A stretch of 18,416 nt of DNA. Origin: Lachnospiraceae bacterium. Lineage in GTDB: Bacteria; Bacillota; Clostridia; Lachnospirales; Lachnospiraceae. Under the pieces are notes generated by a model. That model was given only the letters and a program-made list of their open reading frames with translations. It did no database searches and was not told where the DNA came from. The stretch spans positions 1-18,416 of the forward strand of contig CAAEAB010000119.1 in the NCBI GenBank assembly GCA_900753685.1, given 5' to 3'. The first letter of the stretch is position 1; the number at the start of each line of letters is the position of its first letter. The position numbers were made by a program, and so were the translations under genes. Shown one piece after another: positions 6,039-14,016 of the stretch.

Positions 6039-9000
6039 ATGGCATTTACCCATTTACATGTGCATACGGAATACAGTTTGCTGGACGGTTCCAATAAAAT
6101 TAAAGAGATGGTAGCCCGGGTCAAGGAGCTTGGCATGGACAGTGTGGCGATCACAGATCATGGCGTCATGTATGGCGTCATTGATTTTTATAGGGCAGCG
6201 ATGGCCGCGGGCATTCGGCCGATTATCGGCTGTGAGGTTTATGTGGCGCCGGGCTCCCGTTTTGATAAAAAGGGCCAGCAGGATAATAAATATAATCATC
6301 TGGTACTTCTGGCAGAAAATAATACAGGGTATCATAATTTAATGAAGCTTGTTTCAAGAGGCTTTACGGAAGGCTTTTACTATAAACCAAGGGTAGATAT
6401 GGAAGTGCTCCGGGAATATCATGAGGGGATTATCGCTCTCAGCGCCTGTCTGGCCGGAATCGTACCCGAGTATATTCAAAAAGGCCTCTATGAAGACGCT
6501 AAGTGTAAGGCGCTGGAGCTGGAAGAAATTTTCGGCAAGGGGAATTTCTTTTTAGAGCTTCAGGATCATGGCATTTCTGCCCAGAGGATGGTGAATCAGA
6601 GTCTTCTGCGGATGAGCCAGGAGACGGGAATTGAGTTGGTGGCGACCAATGATATTCATTACACCTATGCGGAGGATGAAAAGCCCCATGATATTTTGCT
6701 CTGTATTCAGACAGGAAAAAAGGTGTCCGATGAGGACCGTATGCGCTATGAGGGCGGCCAGTATTATATTAAGTCGGAGGTGGAGATGCGCCGGCTTTTT
6801 CCATACGCGAAGCAGGCCTGTGATAATACCCAGAAAATTGCGGAACGCTGCCATGTGGATATTGAATTCGGAAAATATAAGCTGCCGGAATTTCCTGTTC
6901 CGGAGGGCTATGATGCCTGGAGTTATTTAAATAAATTAACCTGGGATGGCCTGTCTAGGCGGTATGACCATCCGGATGATACGCTGAAAGAACGACTGGA
7001 ATACGAGCTTTCAACCATTAAAAACATGGGCTTTGTAGATTATTTCCTGATTGTGTGGGATTTCATCCATTATGCTAAGAGCCAGGGTATCGCTGTCGGA
7101 CCGGGGCGGGGCTCTGCGGCCGGAAGTCTTGTTTCCTACTGCCTTGAAATTACCGATCTGGATCCATTAAAGTACAGTCTGCTTTTTGAGCGTTTTTTGA
7201 ACCCGAACCGGGTGACCATGCCAGATATTGACGTGGACTTCTGTTTTGAACGGCGGCAGGAAGTCATTGATTATGTTGTCGAAAAATACGGAAAGGACCG
7301 GGTTGTTCAGATTGTCACCTTCGGTACGATGGCGGCCAGGGGCGTTATCCGTGATGTGGGCCGGGTGCTGGATCTGCCCTATGCCCAGGTGGATTCGGTG
7401 GCTAAAATGGTTCCGTCGGAGTTAAATATTACAATTGAATCAGCTCTCAGGAAAAATCCGGAGTTAAAAAAAATATATGATACGGACCCGGTGATTCATG
7501 AGTTGATCGATATGTCGAAACGTCTGGAAGGACTTCCGCGACATACATCGACCCATGCAGCGGGAGTTGTCATCAGTCCGAAGGCGGTGGATGAATTCGT
7601 GCCCCTTTCGAGAGGTGTGGACGATTGTGTGACAACCCAGTTTACCATGACCACTTTAGAAGAGCTGGGGCTTTTGAAAATGGACTTTTTGGGACTTCGA
7701 ACCTTGACGGTGATTCAAAATGCGGTAAAGCTCATTAACCGTCATCGGGAAGAGCCTTTAAATATTAACCATATTGATTATGATGACGCAAAGGTCTATG
7801 AAATGATCGCCTCCGGCAAGACGGAAGGTGTATTCCAGTTAGAAAGCGCCGGAATGAAAAGTTTCATGAAGGAATTAAAACCGTCCAGTCTGGAGGATAT
7901 TATTGCAGGGATTTCTCTGTATCGGCCGGGACCGATGGATTTTATTCCGAAATATATTAAAGGAAAACAGAATCAGGCGTCGATCGTTTACGATTGTCCG
8001 GAGCTGGAAGAGATATTGGCGCCAACCTACGGTTGTATCGTTTATCAGGAGCAGGTTATGCAGATCGTTATGAAGCTGGCTGGCTATGATCTGGGACGAA
8101 GCGACTTGGTGCGTCGTGCCATGTCTAAGAAAAAAGCGGATGTCATGGCAAAAGAGAGGGAATACTTTGTTTATGGAAATAAGGAATTGAACGTGCCGGG
8201 CTGTATTGCCCGAGGCATTGATGAGCGGGTGGCCAATAAAATTTTTGATGATATGACAGACTTTGCCAAATATGCCTTTAATAAATCCCATGCGGCGGCC
8301 TATACGATCGTATCTTATCAGACGGCCTGGTTAAAATACTATTATCCTGTGGAATTTATGGCGGCGCTGATGACGTCGGTCATTGATTTTCCAAATAAGG
8401 TGGCCGAGTACATTATGGAATGCCGGAAGATGGATGTTCAGATTCTGCCGCCGGATATCAATGAAGGAGAGAGGGATTTCTCGGTGTCGGATGGAAATAT
8501 CCGTTACGCACTGTCGGCCATCAAAAGTGTGGGCCGGTCTGTCATTGACGGTATTGTCAAAGAACGGGAAGCTCATGGAATATTTGTCAGCTTGAAGGAT
8601 TTTATCGAGCGGATGCTTGGGAAGGATGTGAATAAGCGGACGGTGGAGAGCTTTATTAAATCCGGGGCTATGGACAGTCTTCGTGCGACCCGGCGGCAGC
8701 TCATGATGGTTTACGCCCAGGTCATGGATCAGGTGACCCAGGAGCGGAAGAAGTCAATGACGGGGCAGCTGTCTCTGTTTGATTTTGTATCCGACGAGGA
8801 TAAAGCGGAATTTGATGTGCATTATCCGAAGGTGGGTGAATATGATAAAGAATTGAAGCTGGCTTTTGAAAAGGAAGTGCTCGGTATTTATATCAGTGGT
8901 CATCCGTTGGAAGAATATGAAAAGCTTTTGTTGAAAAATGTGACGGCAGTCACGACGGATTTTTATGTGGATGATGAGACGGGAAGTACAAGGGTTCGTG

Positions 9001-9503
9001 ATAATCAGAATGTCATCATCGGCGGCATGATCACTTCAAAGACGGTCAAGGTGACGAAAAATAATAAACTCATGGCGTTTATATCTTTGGAGGATCTGGT
9101 CGGCGTCGTGGAGGTTATTGTTTTCCCAAATGATTACGAGCGGCATCAGAAATATCTGGAGGAGGATCAGAAGGTTTATATCCGGGGAAGGGTTTCCGCC
9201 TCGGAGGATCAGCAGGCAAAGCTCATTTGCGAGAGGATTATTCCCTTTGATGAGCTTCCGAAGGAAATCTGGATTAAATTTGACAATAAGGACGTATACA
9301 TGCAGCGGGAGGCGGAGCTGTGCCGGATGCTGGAGCCGGAGAGCGGAAATGACCGGATCGTTATCTTCTGTGCCAGGGAAAAGGCAGTGAAACGGCTGGA
9401 AAACCGGTATGCGGTTCAGGGAGACGGAAGAGTTCTGGAAATGCTCCGGGAGGCCTTCGGCGGGGAAAATGTAAAACTTCAGCAATCTGTCTTGAAAAGG
9501 TAA
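6039..9503 (+). CDS. dnaE: DNA polymerase III alpha subunit DnaE
   Basis: This 1154-residue C-family DNA polymerase acts in chromosome replication. The N-terminal PHP domain keeps all nine metal-binding positions known from active PHP exonucleases of this family: H7, H9, D16, H41, E66, H87, C137, D205 and H207. The palm has GPGRGSAAGSLVSY and PDIDVDF (D398, D400), with the third carboxylate at D549 in KMDFLGLRTLT. The FAKYAFNKSHAAAYTIVS segment, a helix-hairpin-helix region, the clamp-binding motif QLSLF (910-914) and an OB fold (about 990-1070) follow in the usual order. The length and internal clamp motif fit a DnaE1-like protein; Clostridia usually also carry PolC elsewhere. The ATG at 6039 follows a GGTGAGG ribosome site and begins directly at the PHP motif. 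pfkA lies next, a neighbourhood common in Firmicutes. Confidence 0.97.
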   Translation: MAFTHLHVHTEYSLLDGSNKIKEMVARVKELGMDSVAITDHGVMYGVIDFYRAAMAAGIRPIIGCEVYVAPGSRFDKKGQQDNKYNHLVLLAENNTGYHNLMKLVSRGFTEGFYYKPRVDMEVLREYHEGIIALSACLAGIVPEYIQKGLYEDAKCKALELEEIFGKGNFFLELQDHGISAQRMVNQSLLRMSQETGIELVATNDIHYTYAEDEKPHDILLCIQTGKKVSDEDRMRYEGGQYYIKSEVEMRRLFPYAKQACDNTQKIAERCHVDIEFGKYKLPEFPVPEGYDAWSYLNKLTWDGLSRRYDHPDDTLKERLEYELSTIKNMGFVDYFLIVWDFIHYAKSQGIAVGPGRGSAAGSLVSYCLEITDLDPLKYSLLFERFLNPNRVTMPDIDVDFCFERRQEVIDYVVEKYGKDRVVQIVTFGTMAARGVIRDVGRVLDLPYAQVDSVAKMVPSELNITIESALRKNPELKKIYDTDPVIHELIDMSKRLEGLPRHTSTHAAGVVISPKAVDEFVPLSRGVDDCVTTQFTMTTLEELGLLKMDFLGLRTLTVIQNAVKLINRHREEPLNINHIDYDDAKVYEMIASGKTEGVFQLESAGMKSFMKELKPSSLEDIIAGISLYRPGPMDFIPKYIKGKQNQASIVYDCPELEEILAPTYGCIVYQEQVMQIVMKLAGYDLGRSDLVRRAMSKKKADVMAKEREYFVYGNKELNVPGCIARGIDERVANKIFDDMTDFAKYAFNKSHAAAYTIVSYQTAWLKYYYPVEFMAALMTSVIDFPNKVAEYIMECRKMDVQILPPDINEGERDFSVSDGNIRYALSAIKSVGRSVIDGIVKEREAHGIFVSLKDFIERMLGKDVNKRTVESFIKSGAMDSLRATRRQLMMVYAQVMDQVTQERKKSMTGQLSLFDFVSDEDKAEFDVHYPKVGEYDKELKLAFEKEVLGIYISGHPLEEYEKLLLKNVTAVTTDFYVDDETGSTRVRDNQNVIIGGMITSKTVKVTKNNKLMAFISLEDLVGVVEVIVFPNDYERHQKYLEEDQKVYIRGRVSASEDQQAKLICERIIPFDELPKEIWIKFDNKDVYMQREAELCRMLEPESGNDRIVIFCAREKAVKRLENRYAVQGDGRVLEMLREAFGGENVKLQQSVLKR

Positions 9504-9520
9504 TCAATCTGTATTAAAAT
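9492..9520 (+). promoter_or_regulatory. Putative sigma-A promoter for pfkA
   Basis: TTGAAA (9492-9497) and TAAAAT (9515-9520) each match the consensus at 5 of 6 positions and are separated by 17 bases. The -35 lies in the last codons of dnaE. A transcript would start near 9527, about 39 bases before the pfkA ATG. The octamer CAATCTGT occurs at 9483-9490 and again at 9505-9512, 22 bases apart, flanking the -35 element. Confidence 0.5.
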
Positions 9521-9565
9521 ATCAAGATAAAATCGTTGTCAGTTCGCAAAGATGGAGGTCATAAC

Positions 9566-10540
9566 ATGAGTAAAAAGATAAAAACAATCGGCGTACTTAC
9601 CAGCGGCGGCGACGCGCCGGGAATGAATGCGGCTGTACGTGCGGTTGTCCGTACTGCGGTGACAGCAGGATGTGATGTGAAAGGTATCCAGAAGGGCTAT
9701 GCCGGCCTTCTGGAGGAAGAGATTATAGATTTGAATGCTGGCAGTGTTTCGGATATTTTGAATCGGGGCGGTACATTTCTGTATACGGCCCGCTGTGAAG
9801 AATTCCGTACGGCGGAGGGCCAGAAAAAAGGGGCGGAAATCTGTCGGAAGCATGGAATCGACGGGATTGTCGTGATCGGTGGCGACGGCTCCTTTAGGGG
9901 AGCTCAGAAGTTAGCAGCCCTGGGGATTAATACGATCGGCGTTCCGGGAACCATTGATTTGGATATTGCCTGTACGGATTACACGATTGGCTTTGATACG
10001 GCGGTGAATACGGCCATGGATGCCATCGATAAGGTCCGGGATACGTCCACCTCCCATGAACGGTGCAGTATTATCGAGGTTATGGGGAGAAATGCTGGAT
10101 ATATCGCTCTCTGGTGCGGTATTGCCAACGGGGCGGAGGATATTCTTTTGCCGGAAAATTATAATTATGATGAACAGATGCTTGTGGACCATATTATATG
10201 GAGCCGTAAGATTGGTAAAACCCACCACATTATTATTAACGCGGAGGGAATCGGTCATTCTACGAGTATGGCACGGCGCATTGAGGCGGCGACGGGAATT
10301 GAAACCCGTGCGACCATCCTTGGTCATTTGCAGCGAGGTGGAAATCCGACGGCGAAGGACAGAGTATATGCTTCTATCATGGGAGCTTATGCAGTTAATG
10401 CCCTTATTTCAGGAAAATCGAACCGGGTTGTGGCTTACAAGCATGGTGAGTTTGTTGATTTTGATATTGACGAGGCTTTGAGTATGACGAAGGACCTGGA
10501 TCCATTTCAGGTGTCTGTTTCCCGTATTTTAGCGAGATAA
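9566..10540 (+). CDS. pfkA: ATP-dependent 6-phosphofructokinase
   Basis: This 324-residue enzyme phosphorylates fructose 6-phosphate to the 1,6-bisphosphate, the committing step of glycolysis. It has the family's N-terminal GVLTSGGDAPGMNAAVRA, GGDGSFRGAQ (105-114; the glycine at G108 is typical of ATP users, where PPi-dependent enzymes have Asp), the catalytic PGTID (D131, equivalent to E. coli D127) and D133, then SHERCSIIEVMGRNAGY. Between the two aspartates it has Leu132 where the bacterial consensus has Asn (TIDND). The ATG at 9566 is chosen over a TTG 30 bases upstream because TGGAGG precedes it and it gives the standard length. A promoter is seen in the end of dnaE. The pairing with dnaE is a frequent Firmicutes arrangement. 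Confidence 0.95.
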   Translation: MSKKIKTIGVLTSGGDAPGMNAAVRAVVRTAVTAGCDVKGIQKGYAGLLEEEIIDLNAGSVSDILNRGGTFLYTARCEEFRTAEGQKKGAEICRKHGIDGIVVIGGDGSFRGAQKLAALGINTIGVPGTIDLDIACTDYTIGFDTAVNTAMDAIDKVRDTSTSHERCSIIEVMGRNAGYIALWCGIANGAEDILLPENYNYDEQMLVDHIIWSRKIGKTHHIIINAEGIGHSTSMARRIEAATGIETRATILGHLQRGGNPTAKDRVYASIMGAYAVNALISGKSNRVVAYKHGEFVDFDIDEALSMTKDLDPFQVSVSRILAR

Positions 10541-10559
10541 ACAAATATGTATGGCACAT

Positions 10560-10591
10560 ATGGCGTAGCTTCTTTTTTGAAGCTGCGCTAT
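10560..10591 (+). terminator. Stem-loop with T6 loop between pfkA and ktrB, possible weak terminator or attenuator
   Basis: A 13-bp stem (10560-10572 with 10579-10591, two G-U pairs in RNA) closes on a loop of six T. The core is GCGTAGCTTC paired with GAAGCTGCGC. The downstream tract is T-rich but broken (CCTTAATTTTT), so termination would be partial. The ktrB ribosome site starts only 11 bases after the stem, so it may tune ktrB expression as well as end pfkA messages. A smaller inverted pair (ATATGT/ACATAT, 10545-10561) lies just upstream and partly overlaps it. Confidence 0.5.
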
Positions 10592-10602
10592 CCTTAATTT
10601 TT

Positions 10603-10618
10603 AGGAGGTTGGATATTG
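10603..10618 (+). promoter_or_regulatory. Shine-Dalgarno and TTG start that fix the ktrB N-terminus
   Basis: AGGAGG at 10603-10608 stands seven bases before a TTG at 10616. The Lys-rich N-terminus KKKKKG and the first membrane helix follow directly. No ATG lies in a better position, so TTG initiation is the best reading. Confidence 0.7.
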
Positions 10619-11995
10619 AAGAAAAAGAAAAAGGGCTTTGAGCTTAAGACCACCCAAATTATTGTTCTGGGCTTTGCCATTCTTATCTTGGCAGGTTCCA
10701 TTTTGCTGAGTCTTCCGGCCGCGTCGGCCGATGGACAGGGAACCCCTTATATTGATGCACTGTTTACGGCGACGACCTCATCCTGTGTGACTGGACTGGT
10801 CACGGTGGTGACGGGAGAGCATTGGAGCTTTTTCGGACAGCTTGTCATCCTGGTGATGATTCAGATGGGCGGTCTTGGCGTTGTTTCTTTCACAACCTTT
10901 TTGCTGATGATCGCCGGTAAACGGATTCAATTAAAGCAGCGGATGCTCATTCAGGAGGCCTATGGCTTTGATACATTGACCGGTCTTGTCCGTATGGTGC
11001 GGAAAATGCTGAAAGGAACGCTTATCGTGGAGGCTGTGGGAGCGGTACTCTATATGTTCGTCTATATTCCGCGCTACGGTGTGGCAAAGGGCATTTGGGT
11101 TTCTTTGTTTACCTCTGTTTCCGCCTTTTGTAATGCGGGGATGGATTTAATGGGGGCAGACAGTATGATGCCCTATGTGAGTCATCCGCTTATGAATTTG
11201 GTAACTATGGGGCTCATCGTCATTGGCGGCCTGGGTTTTTTTGTCTGGTGGGATCTGACGGCGGCGTTACGAAGAATTATTAAAGAAAAAATGGGAGTGA
11301 AGGCTTCGCTTCGAAGAATGAGCCTGCACAGCAAGCTGGTGCTTTGTGTGACGGCAGTACTGATTTTCGGCGGCGCTTTAATGTTTTTTATCCTTGAATT
11401 TAATAATCCGGCGACAATGGGAAATCTGAGCCTCGGCGGCAAGCTGTGGGCTAGTCTTTTCCAGTCGGTTACACTGCGTACAGCAGGCTTTGCCAGTATT
11501 GATCAGGGAGGCTTGCACACTGGCAGCGCCTTACTTGGCTGTGTACTTATGTTTATCGGCGGTTCTCCCGGCGGTACGGCCGGTGGCGTTAAAACTGTGA
11601 CGGTGACGCTGTTAGCCTTTGCGGTGCTCGCCACCGTGAATGGACGGGAGGATGTGGAGCTGGGACATCGGCGGGTAAGTATGGAAAATGTCATGAAAGG
11701 GGTCTGCGTAATACTTCTGCAGGTTTTCTTTCTTGTCCTTGGTACCTTTGCCATGTGCTGCGTGGAGTCGGATGTTCCCTTTATTCATATTATGTATGAA
11801 ACTTTTTCAGCCCTCGGTACAGTGGGGCTGACTATGGGAATTACGGAAAGCCTGTCTGTGGCCGGAAAGCTGATCATTATAGCCAGTATGTTCTTTGGCC
11901 GGCTGGGGCCAATTACTATGGCTATTATTATGAATGTGAGCGGCAGCAAGAAAAAGGTACACCGGCGGCTGCCGGACGGTAAAGTTTTTGTATAG
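10616..11995 (+). CDS. ktrB: KtrB/TrkH-type potassium (or Na+-coupled K+) channel subunit
   Basis: This 459-residue membrane protein of the Trk/Ktr/HKT superfamily forms the ion path for K+ uptake. The four pore repeats can be followed: TTSSCVTGL (first filter glycine G60), SAFCNAGMD (G175), LRTAGFA (G291) and LGTVGLT (G404). GGSPGGTAGGVKT, the glycine-rich gating-loop region in the third repeat, lies about residues 316-328. The length of about 450 residues fits KtrB rather than the longer TrkH. The start codon is TTG (see the separate entry). The RCK partner gene follows 67 bases downstream, giving a complete two-part system. Whether it is coupled to Na+ is not visible from sequence. Confidence 0.92.
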   Translation: MKKKKKGFELKTTQIIVLGFAILILAGSILLSLPAASADGQGTPYIDALFTATTSSCVTGLVTVVTGEHWSFFGQLVILVMIQMGGLGVVSFTTFLLMIAGKRIQLKQRMLIQEAYGFDTLTGLVRMVRKMLKGTLIVEAVGAVLYMFVYIPRYGVAKGIWVSLFTSVSAFCNAGMDLMGADSMMPYVSHPLMNLVTMGLIVIGGLGFFVWWDLTAALRRIIKEKMGVKASLRRMSLHSKLVLCVTAVLIFGGALMFFILEFNNPATMGNLSLGGKLWASLFQSVTLRTAGFASIDQGGLHTGSALLGCVLMFIGGSPGGTAGGVKTVTVTLLAFAVLATVNGREDVELGHRRVSMENVMKGVCVILLQVFFLVLGTFAMCCVESDVPFIHIMYETFSALGTVGLTMGITESLSVAGKLIIIASMFFGRLGPITMAIIMNVSGSKKKVHRRLPDGKVFV

Positions 11996-12010
11996 ATATT
12001 CGGTAAGGTA

Positions 12011-12039
12011 TTTCATGAATTTAGAAATCATGATATACT
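12011..12039 (+). promoter_or_regulatory. Putative extended -10 promoter for ktrA
   Basis: TG-A-TATACT (12031-12039) forms an extended -10. The -35 position (TTTCAT, 12011-12016) is weak, with a 17-base spacer. A start near 12046 gives a very short leader to the ATG at 12063. Two copies of the palindrome TCATGA (12013-12018 and 12028-12033) sit across the -35 and against the -10. They can pair as a hairpin in RNA or serve as a repeated operator in DNA. Confidence 0.4.
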
Positions 12040-12062
12040 GATAATTAGTGAAAGGCAAGAAA

Positions 12063-12719
12063 ATGAGAAAAAAAGAGTATGGTGTATTTGGACTTGGAAA
12101 GTTTGGTATGGCGGTGGCCATGACCTTGGCAAAAAGCGGTAACTCGGTGATTGCGGTGGATATGGATGCGGATCGAGTAGATGAGGCCGCAGAGTTTGTC
12201 ACCTGCGCCATGGCGGCGGATGTCACAGACCCGGATGTACTTGATAATCTTGGTATTAGAAATCTGGACTGTGTTATCATCGGTGTGTCGACGAATATGC
12301 AGGCCAGCATTATGGCAACCATCCTGACAAAGGAAAAGGGCGTCGGCTTTGTCGTGGCCAAGGCGGAAAATGAGATTCATAAGCATATTTTAGAAAAGGT
12401 GGGCGCCGATAAGATTGTTTTTCCGGAGGCGGAGATGGGCACCCGGCTGGCACGAAATCTGATGGGTGGCGAGTTTGTCGATCTGGTGGAGCTGTCCAGA
12501 GAATTCAGTATGGTGGAGATGCCGGTGCCAGAGGAATGGCTCGGAAAAAGCATGAGAGAGTTGGATGTCCGAGGCTCCTACGGCTTAAATATTATTGGCA
12601 TTAAGAGGGGCGGTGACCTGAAGGTTAATCTGAACCCGGAAAACCCTATGGAAAAAGACATGACCCTGGTCATTGTTGGAAAGAACAGCGATTTTGCAAA
12701 AATTGGAGTTGAGGCATAG
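12063..12719 (+). CDS. ktrA: KtrA/TrkA-type potassium uptake regulatory subunit (RCK)
   Basis: This 218-residue cytoplasmic RCK protein should assemble as a ring under KtrB and gate it in response to nucleotides. The N-terminal Rossmann domain has GLGKFG (10-15) and ends its second strand with D33 (IAVDMD), the pattern that binds NAD(H) or ATP/ADP. A C-terminal RCK_C domain spans about residues 135-218; in relatives this domain binds cyclic di-AMP, which is a family expectation and not seen here. A GTG at 12048 is also in frame, but the ATG at 12063 is preferred: an AAAGG site (12051-12055) lies seven bases upstream and it leaves the usual short N-terminus. The stop codon is followed with no gap by the next gene's ATG. 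Confidence 0.9.
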   Translation: MRKKEYGVFGLGKFGMAVAMTLAKSGNSVIAVDMDADRVDEAAEFVTCAMAADVTDPDVLDNLGIRNLDCVIIGVSTNMQASIMATILTKEKGVGFVVAKAENEIHKHILEKVGADKIVFPEAEMGTRLARNLMGGEFVDLVELSREFSMVEMPVPEEWLGKSMRELDVRGSYGLNIIGIKRGGDLKVNLNPENPMEKDMTLVIVGKNSDFAKIGVEA

Positions 12720-13523
12720 ATGATAACAAGTGCAGCAAATCCCCGTGTGAAAAATTTAATTCAGCTTCAAAAAAAGGGAAAGGTCCGGAGAGAACAGCAG
12801 TGCTTTGTCGTGGAGGGACTTAAGATGGTACTGGAGGCGCCGCCGGAGCGTTTAAAGGCGGTCTATATATCTGAAAGCTTTGCGGCCGATGAGAAGCAGC
12901 GAAAAGCGGTGGAAACAAAGGTAAAAGAGGCGGGCTGTTTTTTTGAAATTCTCAGTGATAAAATATTTAAAGAGGCCTCAGATACGATGACGCCCCAGGG
13001 CGTGATGGCCGTTGTGTCTATGAGGCTGTGGGATTGGAGGAAGCTGACGGCTGACGGACAAGATAGATTTTTCCTTGTGCTGGAGTCTCTTCAGGATCCG
13101 GGCAATCTGGGAACGATACTTCGGACCGGCGAAGGCGCCGGAGTTGGCGGAGTTATTTTAAATCGGACGTCGGTGGAGCCCTACATGCCGAAGGTGATTC
13201 GTTCTACGATGGGTTCGATTTATCGGGTACCGGTGGCTGTGGCTGAGGATTTGACGGAGGTCGTTTCAAATCTGAGATCCTCCGGTGTCCGGGTGTTTGC
13301 GGCCCATTTAAAAGGCAAAGAAAGCTACTTTGAACAGGATTATCATGGAGATATCTGTTTTATGATAGGAAATGAAGCCAATGGATTAAGCGATGCGTTG
13401 ACCCGGATGGCAACAGATTATATTCGGATTCCCATGTCCGGTCAGGTGGAATCTTTGAATGCAGGTGTTGCCGCAGCTCTTCTCATGTATGAGACAAAAC
13501 GGCAGCGAATGGGAGAAAAGTAG
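12720..13523 (+). CDS. SpoU/TrmH-family RNA 2'-O-methyltransferase (RlmB/YsgA-like)
   Basis: This 267-residue SAM-dependent methyltransferase of the SPOUT class methylates a ribose 2'-OH in rRNA or tRNA. Residues 1-90 form the SpoU substrate-binding domain (SAANPRVKNLIQL). The catalytic knot carries motif 1 NLGTILRTGEGAG (N129, R135), motif 2 IGNEANGL (E219) and motif 3 SLNAGVAAALLMYE (S245, N247). The organisation is closest to the Firmicutes YsgA type, often annotated as a 23S rRNA methyltransferase. The exact target nucleotide cannot be read from sequence. Its ATG directly abuts the ktrA stop codon, so it is probably translated from the same message. Confidence 0.9.
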   Translation: MITSAANPRVKNLIQLQKKGKVRREQQCFVVEGLKMVLEAPPERLKAVYISESFAADEKQRKAVETKVKEAGCFFEILSDKIFKEASDTMTPQGVMAVVSMRLWDWRKLTADGQDRFFLVLESLQDPGNLGTILRTGEGAGVGGVILNRTSVEPYMPKVIRSTMGSIYRVPVAVAEDLTEVVSNLRSSGVRVFAAHLKGKESYFEQDYHGDICFMIGNEANGLSDALTRMATDYIRIPMSGQVESLNAGVAAALLMYETKRQRMGEK

Positions 13524-13539
13524 GAGAGGAGGATACAAA

Positions 13540-14016
13540 ATGGATATCTTGTGGTTTGGAGCTTTTAGTGCTGAGATATTCTGGCTTGTGGCTTTTGGAG
13601 CGCTTCTGCTGATTGAAATATTGACTCTGGGTTTGACGACCATATGGTTTGCAGTCGGTGCGCTGGCAGCATTTTTACTGGCGCTGCTTCACGTGCCGTT
13701 GATGCTTCAGATTGTCGTGTTTATTGTTGTTTCTGTACTTATGCTCATATTCACACGGCCGGTAATGACGAAGTACCTGAATAAGAAAACGACAAAAACG
13801 AATGCCGAGAGCCTTGTCGGGCGAAACGCCCGGGTATTGATACCTATAAACAACCTGAAATCTGAAGGACAGGTCATGGTTGGCGGAATGGAGTGGACAG
13901 CCCGCTCCACGAAGGATGAAGTGACTTTCCAAAAAGATGAGATGGTGCATATTGTCGGAATATCCGGCGTAAAACTGATTGTAGAAAAAGAGAACAAGGA
14001 GGAAAATGACTTATGA
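13540..14016 (+). CDS. NfeD-like membrane protein
   Basis: This 158-residue protein has a hydrophobic N-terminal half (about residues 5-72, likely three membrane helices) and a soluble C-terminal OB-fold domain (about 90-150) that begins SLVGRNARVLIPI. This is the short NfeD form without the serine protease domain. Such proteins are the usual operon partners of SPFH/stomatin proteins and are thought to act with them in membrane microdomains. The frame is open back to 13459, but the ATG at 13540 is preferred because AGGAGAGGAGG (13522-13532) lies just upstream and the first helix begins there. It overlaps the SPFH gene by four bases (ATGA), which implies coupled translation. Confidence 0.87.
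   Translation: MDILWFGAFSAEIFWLVAFGALLLIEILTLGLTTIWFAVGALAAFLLALLHVPLMLQIVVFIVVSVLMLIFTRPVMTKYLNKKTTKTNAESLVGRNARVLIPINNLKSEGQVMVGGMEWTARSTKDEVTFQKDEMVHIVGISGVKLIVEKENKEENDL

Noticed and set aside
9536..9565. Upstream TTG start for pfkA, extending the protein by 10 residues
   Set aside because: It lacks a ribosome site, while the ATG at 9566 has TGGAGG and gives the normal phosphofructokinase N-terminus.
10541..10615. Cyclic di-AMP (ydaO-type) riboswitch before ktrB, as in some Firmicutes
   Set aside because: The gap is 75 bases, too short for that structure, and most of it is taken by a simple stem-loop.
11807..12361. Reverse-strand open frame spanning the ktrB-ktrA gap
   Set aside because: It crosses the ends of two certain forward genes, shows no family resemblance, and has no ribosome site that I could see.
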